A stretch of DNA of 30,046 nt from Ophiothrix spiculata (Eukaryota; Echinodermata; Ophiuroidea; Amphilepidida; Ophiotrichidae): the NCBI GenBank assembly GCA_000969725.1, contig JXSR01S002392.1; one strand, written 5' to 3'. A model generated the notes under the pieces. That model did not search any database and was not told the origin of the DNA. It saw only the letters and a program-made list of their open reading frames with translations. Positions 1-10,498 of this stretch are shown one piece after another (the stretch's first letter is position 1; each line of letters starts with the position of its first letter). The position numbers and the translations under genes are program-made.

Positions 1-864
1 AGAGGACAGACATGTGACCAATTGCATAAAAAATAATATTCAGCTCTTGAATAAACAAAAATGGTGCAAAGACAACAGCATGACTGGTGGCTTATTTCAT
101 GAACAATAGACAAGATGTATAAAGTAAAAACGCAATATGTGACTCGTCATATTGAAAGGTACCTTAAGGGTCCCAAAAAGAAAATTTATTTTTTGGTCTC
201 ATCTGAAAGATTATATTTTAAGGTTTAAAATGAAACCTTACTTTTGGTTATTGGATGTTCGATTGCAAAGTTACATCTTAATTGGTAAAAGGCATCGGGC
301 TGACTCAGAAAACTATGGCTTTGAGAAAATCAAGTTTTAAGTCTCTGTACTAAAGGATTTTTATCTTGGTATTTGAAACATTTGTCTCATGTTATGGATG
401 TTGGAACCTGATAAATATGATAGAATACACTTCAAAGGTAAAGTTTTTGATAAAATTAGAAATTTGACGTGATTGTTGACTATGCTTAGCTGCAATGACC
501 CATATCTCGTAATTTACTATGCCGACCTTAAGGTACCTTTTGATATGATGGGTCACATATGCGCAAATACGAAACATAATACATGTAGTACTTCCATTTC
601 TCTTCCACCCATTCCTATGCAAGGTAAATACTGCTTTTAGTTGTCCATGAATATTATCTGAAATGCACAGCTTTCTTACAAAATTTAGTGATTTCATGGT
701 GAACCAAAGAAACAAGTGCACATGCGATGGAATGAACAAACAATTTTAGCAAGCAGATTCCAAGATAAATCAAGTTGCACCTTTGCTACACACATGAATA
801 GTACTCCGGTTAGTAAAACTCATTTTGATAGATGAATTAAAGCTGATTAGTACTCATAGCCAAC
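1..864 (-). other. Region 3' of exon L (intron or 3' flank)
   Basis: No coding segment was found. The region holds one 420 bp TA-flanked inverted-repeat element (138-557). It is either the next intron or 3' untranslated sequence. I saw no AATAAA on the minus strand here. Confidence 0.6.
138..557. mobile_element. TA-flanked MITE, family 1, copy 1
   Basis: The element is bounded by inverted ends TGTGACTCGTCATATTGAAA and the complement of TTTTGATATGATGGGTCACA, followed inward by a shared GGTACCTTAAG. It is flanked by TA on both sides, as for Tc1/mariner-type insertions. A second copy with high similarity along its whole length sits at 13517-13946. It has no transposase coding capacity, so it is non-autonomous. 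Confidence 0.8.
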
Positions 865-1140
865 CTTTCTTTGCAGAAGATGTCGGTGTGTCCTTATCTT
901 TAGGCTTTGGAGGTCGCCCCCTTCTTTTTGGAGTTGGTGTATCTTGACCCTCGGGAGCCTTGGATTTAGCAGGGGTTTCACCCTCTACTTCAGGAACTGT
1001 CTGTTCTTCAACAGAGGGTGTATCAGTTGTGTCTTTGTCTTCTGTTTTTGCATTATCTTCTTCTTTCTCTGATTCTTTGTTTGCTTTTTCAGGGTTTTTC
1101 GCTTCATCAGGGGCAGGGGTATCTGTCTTGAGCTTTTTAG
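865..1140 (-). CDS. PHF10: PHF10 tail exon L: AT-hook module
   Basis: The exon is 276 nt, phase 1 at the start (acceptor TTTTCACAG) and phase 1 at the proposed donor (AAAG|GTTGGC). It reads (A)KKLKTDTPAPDEAKNPEKA, a Lys/Glu/Asp-rich linker (KESEKEEDNAKTEDKDTTDT), then KRRGRPPKPKDKDTPTSSAKKG. The AT-hook and end are nearly the same as exon I. If the donor is not used, the frame ends at once (Trp-Leu-stop), so this could also be the last coding exon. No AATAAA was seen on the minus strand between this exon and the left edge, which leaves the true 3' end of the gene open. Confidence 0.82.
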
Positions 1141-1441
1141 CTGTGAAAAGAGGCATGCATGGACAAAAAATCAAGCAATGAATCAATCAAGCAATGATGC
1201 AAGTGAAACAATAATAGGGCTTCATTTGTATTGGCGGCTGAAATTTCCATGAGTGTTAGTGCAAACACGTTAACATTTCAAAAATCAATCACAATGGATA
1301 GAAAGAAATGAAGTTATTAACATGACAAAATCCAATAGAGTGCTCACATAGGCATGTATGCACAAAACAGTTAGACAAACACTTACAAGTGAAATTGGCC
1401 CTTTTGAAAAGGATCCATTCGGGGAGAAATAGTTGAAAAAT

Positions 1442-1631
1442 AATATTCAGGCATGAGAATGATTTTTCAAGAAAAAAATCTGAATTTGGTAAATGTTAAC
1501 AAAAACAAACAAACAAACAAAAAACACTAAAATGGATAAATCAAGTCAAAACTATCTGAATTTGGATGATTTTTGATGATAAAAATATCTGAAATCAGAT
1601 AATTATCTGAAAATTCTCATGCCTGAATATT
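1442..1631. repeat. Short inverted-repeat element
   Basis: AATATTCAGGCATGAGAAT at the left end is matched by its exact complement at 1613-1631, giving a 190 bp element with 19 bp perfect ends. The interior contains repeated ATCTGAAAT-type words. Its AGGCATGAGA word recurs near 11793 and, inverted, near 26654, so it may belong to a dispersed family. Confidence 0.65.
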
Positions 1632-2692
1632 TTTGATTGAACATATGTATTTAAATTTTCAATTTGATTTATATATCCATCTTTGAACATTAAAAACTAT
1701 ATATATTACTTTTCTTGAAAAATTTGACTTAGTCGGAGCATGCCTTATGTATACCTTAAGTCTAGGTCTAACTCTTTAGTGCATGTGGACCATGGGTGTT
1801 ATAAAAGCAAGAATGAAAAACAAGAAAACAACTGTATCTAAAAATGCACAAAAACAAGGAGTAACAGGAGTGAATAATCATTTAGAGACATTTTGTTGCT
1901 TTATTGGTCAAAGTAACAAATGCCATCCATGACAAATTGTCAGGAAAAACAATAACTTATTAAATCTTTTATTCAACAAGTATCCTATTCAAAACTATGG
2001 AACAATTTTACATTGCAATGCATTATGTTTAAATACAAAACCCATGTGGTCAGGCTAGGCAGAGTAATTGAGGACCCTAGAACCAGAAGGGGGTTAAGTC
2101 ACATTGAGTACAAAATGAGAAAATGGCACAAACATAATGTCATTTGTGTTGTCTTGAATGGTATTGCTGTATCTTGCAGTGACTCTTACACATGCTCTGA
2201 TCATCAAATTACTACACAACTTGTAAAGAATGAAGAAATGAGAATTCTGAAGCAGGAAATAGGGTCCTCAATTAACAGAGTGAGCACATTGCTGACGCTG
2301 CTTTGTTTTAATATTGATCCAAAAAGGACAGCTACATGTTCAATAACCAGCTCCATCTGTACTATTTATTGGGATTGTAATATTTCCCATAATAGCTCCA
2401 GATGTTGCTTTGAGATGGAAATGTTTAGACCCAAAACACAAAATTACGATCATTATGACCAAGAGTCCTGCATTGGAACCATAGATAGAGTGAGATACCA
2501 AATTAGGCTGTTGTAATGAGAAAACACTGACATTCTGCACTGATTTTTTGCATATCGTTTCGGCAAAGTTTTACTTGCGTAGTTGATTTGAGCTGAACTA
2601 AAGTGAACCCAAATACTCCATATTTGATCCCTACTGCTGATGATGCTTGCACTTGGTGGTATAAGCAGTTTATATCTCCCCACTATATCTCT

Positions 2693-2951
2693 TCATGTGA
2701 GTGCAAGAAAGTCGTATCTACAATAGCTGCCATTTGGCATAAATTTGGATTGCACACTGTCTAATTTCCAATCTTGGGTCAGTGGTTCTTGAAATGGTTC
2801 TTCAGGTTACGGTGTCACCTGAAGAACCATTTCAAGAACCACTGACATAAGACGGAATTTTTGAGGGATTTTTCACATTCTTGTGACAAAGTATAAAATA
2901 AAAATAACTTAGTGCAGCCATTGCAGATACGACTTTCTTGCACTCACATGA
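2693..2951. mobile_element. Foldback MITE, family 2, copy 1, with central palindrome
   Basis: The ends TCATGTGAGTGCAAGAAAGT and complement are inverted repeats of about 28 bp. At the centre (2778-2846) sits a second, perfect inverted repeat with 30 bp arms and a 9 nt loop, starting GTCAGTGGTTCTTGAAATGG. Copy 2 lies at 4115-4371. No coding capacity. Confidence 0.82.
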
Positions 2952-3702
2952 TGATCTATGATTTGAACACAAAATCTCTGACAGTGGAAAGCAAGGAAAA
3001 GCTTTCATGGTGATTGGTTAATGTTCAGAAATGGTATAGTTTTGTGTTATAAATGAGTATGAAATTTTGAATGAATTAACCCTGAGAAAAAAAAATGAAT
3101 CTCAGGAATTCATGAACCCTCAAGGAAATGTTTGAGCCTTTATAAAAAAATCAATGATAAAAGATGTCTTTTTGAGATCACTTGTTATTTACTGTCGTTT
3201 GTGTATGCTTCAATTTTTACGAATAATTATGACAAGGTAAGCTACAAGGTGTACCATAACCGAACTTTGTAGAGTCAGAAAACCCTGAGCAGCATTGTAT
3301 TCAAATAACTATTATATTGATAGAGGGCATAGAATAAAATCATTTTCAGACCTGTTAAACTTCTCAAATTAAGAACCTGACAGGTCTGAAAATGTGGGAA
3401 TACGTCAACACACTTCTAAGCAAAACAGAGGACTTTACAGGGAACTGTAAATGACATACAAGTATAATTTTGACTGTTTTAATTTCGAATATACAAATTA
3501 TCTCAATAGAAATTTTAATGCCCTTTTGCAATCAAAACAGCAAGTTTTACTCGACAATTTATTTTCTAAAGATAAGTTCAAATGCATCATAGATGGGTAA
3601 ATGCAAGTGCTGTATCACTTTTCCCAAAGATCACAGCATTTACAATTAATCTGATACCACTTGAACATCGTCAACTGCCTTACGTCTAGGGCACACCCAT
3701 AC

Positions 3703-3919
3703 TGGGGCTCTCCACACGGACAAATCAATCTGTACTTCGCACATCTAGATGCATGTAGATTAAAGTGGATGCGCGTGTACATACGCGTACTTGTGCTATT
3801 TCTATGCACTTGGAGTAAAGTCCAGATTGACTCGCGACCGTGTGAACACAATCTGCACTTCGGAAATCTACATTTATCTAGATGCATCTACATTTGACGC
3901 TTCCGTGTGGAGAGCCCCA
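3703..3919. mobile_element. Inverted-repeat element with GC-rich ends
   Basis: The 18 bp ends TGGGGCTCTCCACACGGA and its exact complement bound a 217 bp element. The interior has partial self-similarity (ATCTAGATGCAT and CTACATTT words, and CGCGTGTACATACGCG). It is more GC-rich than its surroundings. A related TGGGGCTCT word recurs at about 3985. No open frame of note. Confidence 0.75.
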
Positions 3920-4016
3920 ATGTTAGATTGTAAATATCCATATATAGTGCTGCGAAGCAATTGTAGTTAAATGTCTTGCCATAGTGGGGCTCTAACTGAG
4001 CACCAAACAAACCTCC

Positions 4017-4130
4017 CTGGGCAGCAACTCACCAGTCTTGTCAAGATTGTTAAATCGTCACGTGAGTGCAAGACTGGGCAGCAACTCACCAGTCTTGTCA
4101 AGATTGTTAAATCGTCACGTGAGTGCAAGA
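4017..4130 (+). repeat. 57 bp tandem duplication at the end of a MITE
   Basis: Two near-identical 57 bp units (4017-4073 and 4074-4130), starting CTGGGCAGCAACTCACCAGT. The end of each unit holds TCACGTGAGTGCAAG, the terminal repeat of the family 2 element that follows. The duplication thus copied flanking DNA together with the element's outer end. Confidence 0.85.
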
Positions 4131-4371
4131 AAGTCGTATCTGCAATAGCTGCCTTATGTCATAAATTCGGGTTGCACACTGCATGACCTCCAGTTTTGGG
4201 TCAGTGGTTCTTGAAATGGTTCTTCACCGTCACCTGAAGACCCATTTCAAGAACCACTGCTGACATAAGACAGGAACATTTTGAGGAATTTTTCACATTG
4301 TTGTGACAACGAATAAAATAAATATAACTTAGGGCAGCCATTGCACATGCGACTTTCTTGCACTCACATGA
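4115..4371. mobile_element. Foldback MITE, family 2, copy 2
   Basis: It has the same terminal repeats (TCACGTGAGTGCAAGAAAGT and complement) and the same order of inner sequence as 2693-2951. The central palindrome (about 4200-4265) has decayed by a mismatch and a three-base insertion in one arm. The intact copy 1 and decayed copy 2 are only 1.2 kb apart in the same orientation. Confidence 0.82.
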
Positions 4372-5236
4372 AGAAATACTGCTCAATGTCACGAAAGGAG
4401 CTAATTGGGCAGAGTTTGTGCAACGTTAACTGGCGTAGGGATGATGTGCCATGAGAATGTGAGATGTCTGAAGTTTAAAAGTGGCAGAGGGAGGGACATA
4501 TGTTTCCTAGAATTAAACTAGAAATATAATTCTAGTTTGGGTTAAGAAAAGAAAAGTGTGTGACTTTGTGATGTAAGTGCTGTGGATTGGTCTAAAAGTA
4601 TCATACATTTGTTAATTGTGGTAAAAAACACTCAAATTCAAGTTGTTAAAAGAATAGATCTGTAAGTGATGTAAAACTTAGAAAGATGTGTTAACTCTTT
4701 TGAGAATTAAGCTACTTGAATACTTGAAATTCAGAGATCAAATGATTTAGTGATATAAGTGAATGTTGTGGACTGGTTTGAAAATATCAAGTAGCCGGAA
4801 AGGGACCTACGTCACACAAGTAACAATGATCTAAAAATAACTCATGATGTGTTCTTCTGAGGTGAAAACAATCAATCAAGACCCTAGTCCGGCATCCCTT
4901 AATTCTCCTTTGTTTTTTGGCAATAAGTAAATCTGTGTTATGATGAGCTGTGTGTCGTCTAGTTGTGGTTTGAATACCATACATTTCACATGATTTAGGC
5001 ACATGATTTAGGCATTGTAATATTTTGAAAACTTGCAAAAATTAATCAAAATCACCCAGAGATGGTATTTTCTCCATAAGGTTGCCTTTGTAGTCGACAT
5101 TTGTTTTCACCATGATAATTGGGTCAAATATAGTGGATGTAAAACAAATACCTGGATGTCTGCTCATGTTTACAATTGCTAATTGTTGAAAAATGACAAA
5201 CTCGAATGGATTTGAAAGTGATGTGAAAATGAAATA

Positions 5237-5653
5237 AAGCTGTAGATATACTTCGTCATATTTGAAGTCATTTTTATTCAGAATTTTTCTCGTGGTGATT
5301 GATTTTTAAGAATGGAGTAAACTGTTATTCTGAATGAGAATTTTCATTCTAAATTTTCACATTATGGAGAATGTATTAAGTGGAGATCTATTTTTCACCC
5401 CATTGAACATTTTCAAGTGCTTACTGATAGGTAGTATAATGTTTGATATTGATTTTACGGCCTAGATCTATTCATGGTAAGCTAATCTCTTCATGCAATG
5501 ATGGTTATGATTTACACAATGGTGAAATTGTACATGGGAAAATGTTCATTCAGAATGAACGTTTACTCCATTCTTAAAAACCAATCACCATGAGAAAAAT
5601 TCTGAATGAAAATGTCTACAAACTACAAAAATGACGAAGTATATCTACAGCTT
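5237..5653. mobile_element. TA-flanked MITE, family 3
   Basis: The ends AAGCTGTAGATATACTTCGT and complement (5634-5653) are inverted and flanked by TA on both sides. A second inverted block lies further in: ATTGATTTTTAAGAATGGAG near 5299, with its counterpart near 5562. Total 417 bp, AT-rich, no coding frame. It ends 226 bp from the donor of exon K. Confidence 0.8.
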
Positions 5654-5878
5654 TAGTGTGTTAATACAATCTGAATTGAACTTTGATGCTCATATGTAGT
5701 GATATAAAAATATATCATTATATCATGTGAAATGACTAAGTGATGTGATGTGATGAGAAATTAAAATGGCCGTGTCGATTCTCAACTGACAATCAATTTC
5801 GGTGACAAAAAAGTGAGATTAATATCTGTGCAGATGTCTTAGATGAGGGATTAATAGCAAAGTGGAATTCACTCCAAC

Positions 5879-6193
5879 CTTCAGAAACTGGTGTGCCGCC
5901 CCTTTCTTTCCTTGGTCTACCGCGACCTCTCTTAACAAGCGGAGTGGATACATCAGTTCCAACTGTTGCTAACTCAGTCTCCGATTCGTTCCCGATGGCT
6001 GAAGACGGTGTACCTGGTCTTGACAGGTTCTCAGTTTCTACGGGCTCCATCTCCATTGCAGTTTCTTCCGTCTGCTGTTCATTTTGTGCGGTATATTTTG
6101 AGTCCTGTGTAGGAGTGCTAGCTCTTGTCTGTAATGCTTGAAGTAGCAATGGAGATCCCTGGTAACCACCGAATGGTTCCATCTCTACTTGAT
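5879..6193 (-). CDS. PHF10: PHF10 tail exon K: AT-hook module
   Basis: The exon is 315 nt, phase 1 at both ends (acceptor CCTCAACAG, donor GAAG|GTTGGA). It starts with a Gln/Glu/Met-rich, less charged stretch (QVEMEPFGGYQGSPLLLQAL), continues with TEETAMEMEPVETENLSRPG and a Ser/Thr/Glu region, then an AT-hook KRGRGRPRKERG, and ends GTPVSEG. This is the most divergent module: it lacks the KKLKT start and the KKG end, yet keeps TP-S, the final Gly and the same donor sequence. The short LLLQAL patch is the only hydrophobic segment in the tail and could be a protein contact site, though that is a guess. Confidence 0.8.
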
Positions 6194-7004
6194 CTGTTGA
6201 GGTAGGCAAATGAGTACACATGTAAAGCGATTCACTTTTTAGGACCATAATGGTTTTCCCCATTCAGCAGTAGGATATTTTGGACAATTATTAAATGGCA
6301 TACATGTTACTGTGAGTTTATGTGGTTATGTACAAATGTTGTAAAGTGGTCATGTTAGGAAGCGCAATCTCACATCAATTCTTTAAGCAAGAAAAAAGGT
6401 AAACCATTTCAATTTTGACAAGCTAAAATATTAAATACAATCAATGTTTTGTGCGTTGCTTACAGGGCTGTCACTAGTAAAAACCTTGCGCTGGCTAAAT
6501 ATCAGAAGAATTTGATGGTAAAATTAGTATAAGTAAAAAAATAACAAATTGGCCATGTCAAACTGTGGGACGATTGCAAGATGCACTTATTGTGCTCTTC
6601 GTTTAACTAAGTGCTGCGAGAAAGCCGTTTATCAAGGGTGTGCTATGCACATTCTTTGTTTAGTGCTCAAAACAAAATCAATACATATGCCATCAGCACA
6701 CTGGCCAATCATGTGCCAAGATTAATTGTGGTAATATAACAATTAATTTGACTAAATTTGCACCTTTAGTTAGAGAATTGAGTACTTCTAAACACTGATT
6801 GCGGTTGTGTTTCAACATCTTAGTACCGTCTTTTCAAGAACTAAGTTTCTCCATTCAGTGTTTTTTTGTAGCTGATGCCTTACACTTGGTTTGCATGAAA
6901 GCCAACTAATTTATGCTATATCATTGGTCAAATTCCCAAATTTGTGAGATGCTAACAGTCGTGTGCATCACACTTACATTAAATGATGAAGTACACAGGG
7001 AAAC

Positions 7005-8138
7005 TTAAAGGGGCATTGGGCAAGTTCAGCAGCATCCTCAAACAGTGAAGACTGTAGTGGAAGAAGTACTTAAGTCACATTTTGACGAAATTGAGTTATT
7101 GGTGTTTTTCAGTTAAACTGTAAGGCAGAAAATATTTTGACAATTTTTTGGCCGATATAATCCATCGTAAGCGGTTGTTACGCTTGAGTGAATTTTGGGT
7201 GAAATTTTTAAAATGCTGAAAGTATGTGGAGTTACATACCAAATTAATTGTCATGTCCTGTAGATTACAGATATATATACTTTTACATATCATGATGGTT
7301 AAAGAGATATAAGCCAAAAATCTATCAGAGGTCAAATGAGGTGACTTGTACATTCCAAATATACTTTCATAATGTTTGGAGTACTTAGTTTGAGATGATT
7401 ACGATTATATGATAGGATCACGATTTTAGAAGAAAAAGTACTTTAGTCCAAAATAGCGATTATTGATTACATAAAATCAATAATCGATACAGCCTTCTTA
7501 ATCACTATAAATGATATATTCCAACAAACAATAACATATACCTTTTTGTATTCAATACCCTTTTGCATTTATAAGTTATAGAAAAGTCAGAACTTTAAAT
7601 GCATATATCTCAAAGCATATATTATGTGACTTAAGTACTTCTTCCAATACAGTCTTTTCCCTAAGCATTTTGAGATTTTGGCATCATTTGAACTATAAGC
7701 GGTAATAATGACAGCATGCAGTTTCATTGTCAAATTCAAACCCTATATAGCAAAATATTTAGATATTCTTTTATTCTTAATTACAGTAGTCGACGATGAT
7801 AAATACTGCCCTCTATAGTTGACTTTTTTAAATTGGCCTCTTCAGGAGATCTAATGCAAACTTCAAATTTCTTTTGATTTATCTGCAATCTATGATGTGA
7901 AAGGAATGGTTTACAAACAAATCTTTGGCTCTTTCTTGATATATAGCATTAATAAGTATGTTTAGAGAATAGCCTCCTACCCAAGATCAACCAACAAAAT
8001 AAATTTCAATTTTTTGACTTTTCTGAAGGTTTTGATCAAAATTTTCCCGATATCAGGTAAATGACTGTTATTTTCTAACATATGAAGTGTAAATCATCCA
8101 CAAATAAAATGTAGACATTTTGTCAAATGCCCCTTTAA
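7005..8138. mobile_element. TTAA-bounded inverted-repeat element with a nested inverted repeat
   Basis: The ends TTAAAGGGGCATTGGGCAA and TTGTCAAATGCCCCTTTAA are inverted, and TTAA at both ends resembles the target site of piggyBac-type elements. Just inside, AAGACTGTAGTGGAAGAAGT (7048) pairs with the complement of ACTTCTTCCAATACAGTCTT (7637-7656). The inner pair spans 7048-7656, so either one element carries an asymmetric stem or a second element is inserted within the first. No transposase frame was seen. Confidence 0.65.
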
Positions 8139-8651
8139 CTCACTAAAATACAGTATCACACACTATTTTGTATCAGTATGAATTGACAATAACAATCAGG
8201 AAAGGTTAGTCACTTCAATAATTTTTAACATTCAAGCACAACAAACACTCTAGTGTGATGCAGATGTCCGTGTAACTGGAGTCAGCCAACCTAGATTCAG
8301 AAATGCTTCGCATTGTCAAATTATTATGTATACCGTTCTCAAAAAGTTTGTTTCTGTATGTGGAAATGTAACAAACCCCCATTTATCGGGTCCCAACTTT
8401 TAAAAATGGGACCATAATGGTTTACTCAGAGTGCGTTGATATTCATCGCTGGGCATCGTTAGATGAATAATCTTTCACAACATTCCTGCATGTAGCCTTG
8501 CGCTCTCACGTATGTACCATGTATAATCATAAGGCTATGCATTGTGCATTGATCGATATTAGGAGATGCACATCAACGCATACTGAACAACCCATAACAA
8601 AATTAGTAAGGCATCAAGAAAACTATTATCAATATGTGAAACAGCTAGAAG

Positions 8652-8950
8652 TTAAACTGGTGCAAAGGTCAATATGTCAAGCTGAACAACCTTGACTGGT
8701 TCAAATGTCAAACGGTACGTTAATCACTTGTTTTAAAGGTCAAAATGTCAAATAGACCCGATTAGTTGGTGCATAGGTTAAAATGTTAAATAGATCAACA
8801 GTTGGTACAAAGGTCGAAATGTCAGGAGTAAAACTTATCTTGTGCAAAGGTCAAAATATAACAAAGAACAATAAATTAGTACAATCAGTTGGTACAAAAA
8901 GATCAAACTTTGAACTCAAAAAATCAACTAGTGCAATGGTCAAACTTCTA
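8652..8950 (+). repeat. Degenerate minisatellite, unit about 34-37 bp
   Basis: About eight imperfect copies of TTGGTGCAAAGGTCAAAATG, some followed by TCAAATAG, recur at spacings of roughly 34-37 bp, longer in the last copies. Examples start near 8657, 8696, 8765, 8799, 8836, 8888 and 8928. The array abuts the donor side of exon J. Confidence 0.75.
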
Positions 8951-9007
8951 AAGGACAACCTATAAAGGTGCAAAGATGAAACTGAATAATCTCAACTGAT
9001 ATCCAAC

Positions 9008-9466
9008 CTTTTCTAGCTGATGTTGGCGTTTCTTTATCCACTTTAGGTGGGCGTTCCCTAAATCTTCCGACAGGAGATTTTGTGGACGATTCTGGCGTTA
9101 GTGAGCGGCTGGCGATGTAATCGCTTGGAGAATATTTCTTTGGTGGGCAACCTCTATGTCTTTTTGCATTGGATGATGAATCAGGTGTTCCAGTATCTTC
9201 TACAACAGAGCCATTTCCTGCGCTTGTCCTCTTTTTTGCAGACCGACTTCTTGATCGTCTACTCGATGGAGTTTCACTTGTGGGAGTTTGAGTTGGAGTC
9301 TTTAGAGGACGTCCTCTGAGTCTTTTTGTTTCAATTACTTGATCTTTCTCATCATCATCTAAACTGGATTCCCCTAAATTTTCCTGAGATTCTTCATTCT
9401 TTTCTGTATCAGAGTCGGAAGAATCATCGCTATCTTGAGCATGCTTTGTCTCTTTCTTTTTTAAAC
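9008..9466 (-). CDS. PHF10: PHF10 tail exon J: three AT-hook-like motifs
   Basis: This is the largest tail exon (459 nt), phase 1 at both ends, with acceptor TTTTTTCACAG and donor AAAAG|GTTGGA. It starts LKKKETKHAQD, runs through an acidic stretch (DSDDSSDSDTEKNEESQEN and following), then has one full AT-hook (KRLRGRPLKTP), an Arg/Ser stretch (SRRSRSRSAKKR) and two degenerate hooks (KRHRGCPPKKY and GRFRERPPKVDK). It ends ETPTSARKG. The degenerate copies have lost the RGRP core (RGCP, RERP) but keep the flanking basic residues and PPK. The exon looks like several modules fused into one. A degenerate minisatellite begins about 60 bp beyond the donor. Confidence 0.83.
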
Positions 9467-10498
9467 CTGTGAAAAAATTGCCTAAAAAATATAGTATATT
9501 CCTTGCATTCAACTAACTAAACAACGGCACACACTTGTTTGTATGTGCAGTTTACTGTAAAAGAAAACCATCACAGGATTACAGAAGCCCCTGTTTTCCT
9601 TAAAAGCAAAACAAATCATCAGTATATGCACATATTGTTATTCACATTAAGGTTTTAAAAGGTAGAACAACATAATGTTATGCAAGGGTCATTTGTTACT
9701 GTTATTGTTTCAAATGTATTTGAATGCAGCCACATTGTAAAAAGCACAGAACATCAAGAACTATGCAACTATGTTTCCAACAAACAATCCATGTAAAGTA
9801 TGCTGTACCTGCGTAATACTATGGTGACATAACAACCGGTTGTGGACCGATGTCTGGTAATAGTAATTAAGCCCCCCCCCCCACAAAAAATTGGTATGAC
9901 GTCGGTGAATGCTTGCATTACCTGGTAGGTCATCAGTCGGTCAACCGGGTATTATGTTACCATAGCTTCAGACATAGTTATTACATTGCTGCAAGGTTTT
10001 ACATGTTTTAGGTCCGAGTTAAATCCTTTGGGCATGCCATCGGCATCTCTCTGACTCACAGACACCGCATGGTCTCTGTAGAACACCATCCAATGTCGTG
10101 CGGTCTCCAGTTAGCGTCCGCTGAATTTCAACCCGATATGACGCTGTAAACACATAGTAAAACTCGCCGCAAGGTTATGTGACCGGTGGAATCAGTTGCA
10201 CTCACAGTTGTGCTAAGGCTTTGCACTTTCATGTAAAAGAATTATTTCAAACAATAATAGCAGATAAACTACGAATCCGTAAGTATGAATCCATAACATT
10301 TTCAACAATTCTTTGTTGACAAGGTAACTATAGATAATAAATTCATTAAAGGGAGAGGGGGAGGGAGAGGGGGACACATATCTAATACTACATCACAGAA
10401 ATCATCAAGCAGTAAACATGTTTTCTAAAAGCAGAGAACACCATTACGCACTACTATAAACTTCTAAGCGACAAATGGGATGCACATAGAATTCCAAC
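9467..10498 (-). other. Intron between exons I and J
   Basis: This 1.0 kb intron contains a 147 bp palindromic element (9819-9965) and a purine-rich run of G and A (about 10350-10374). Nothing else was recognised. Confidence 0.65.
9819..9965. mobile_element. Short palindromic MITE-like element
   Basis: The left part CTATGGTGACATAACAACCG pairs with the complement of the right end GTATTATGTTACCATAG, and the pairing continues through GGTTG, the GACCGA-like block and CTGGTAAT. The whole 147 bp is nearly a foldback with imperfect arms. The loop contains a run of C (about 9872-9882). Confidence 0.7.

Larger units (their letters stand above)
1141..5878 (-). other. Intron between exons K and L
   Basis: This 4.7 kb intron has no convincing coding sequence. 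It contains inverted-repeat elements at 1442-1631, 2693-2951, 3703-3919, 4115-4371 and 5237-5653, a 57 bp tandem duplication at 4017-4130, and a small palindrome near 3340-3393 (CATTTTCAGACCTGT and its complement). The stretches between are AT-rich and unremarkable. Confidence 0.7.
6194..9007 (-). other. Intron between exons J and K
   Basis: This 2.8 kb intron holds a TTAA-bounded element of about 1.1 kb (7005-8138), with a second inverted repeat nested inside it, and a degenerate minisatellite (8652-8950). No coding sequence was recognised in 6194-7004 or 8139-8651. Confidence 0.7.

Noticed and set aside
2013-2516. 167-residue open frame on the plus strand, the longest on that strand outside the exons
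   Set aside because: No recognisable domain, ordinary intron composition, and no supporting splice or neighbour context. It is probably chance.
7096-7353. 85-residue minus-strand open frame inside the TTAA-bounded element
   Set aside because: It is within a repeat, shows no transposase motif, and looks like a chance frame.
865-10495. Reading GGTTGG after each tail exon as a conserved C-terminal Gly-Trp of alternative last exons
   Set aside because: Similarity ends right after GTTGG, stops fall at unrelated distances, and no AATAAA lies close behind exons I, K or L on the minus strand. A shared donor fits better, though transcripts must decide, and exon H remains a real candidate.
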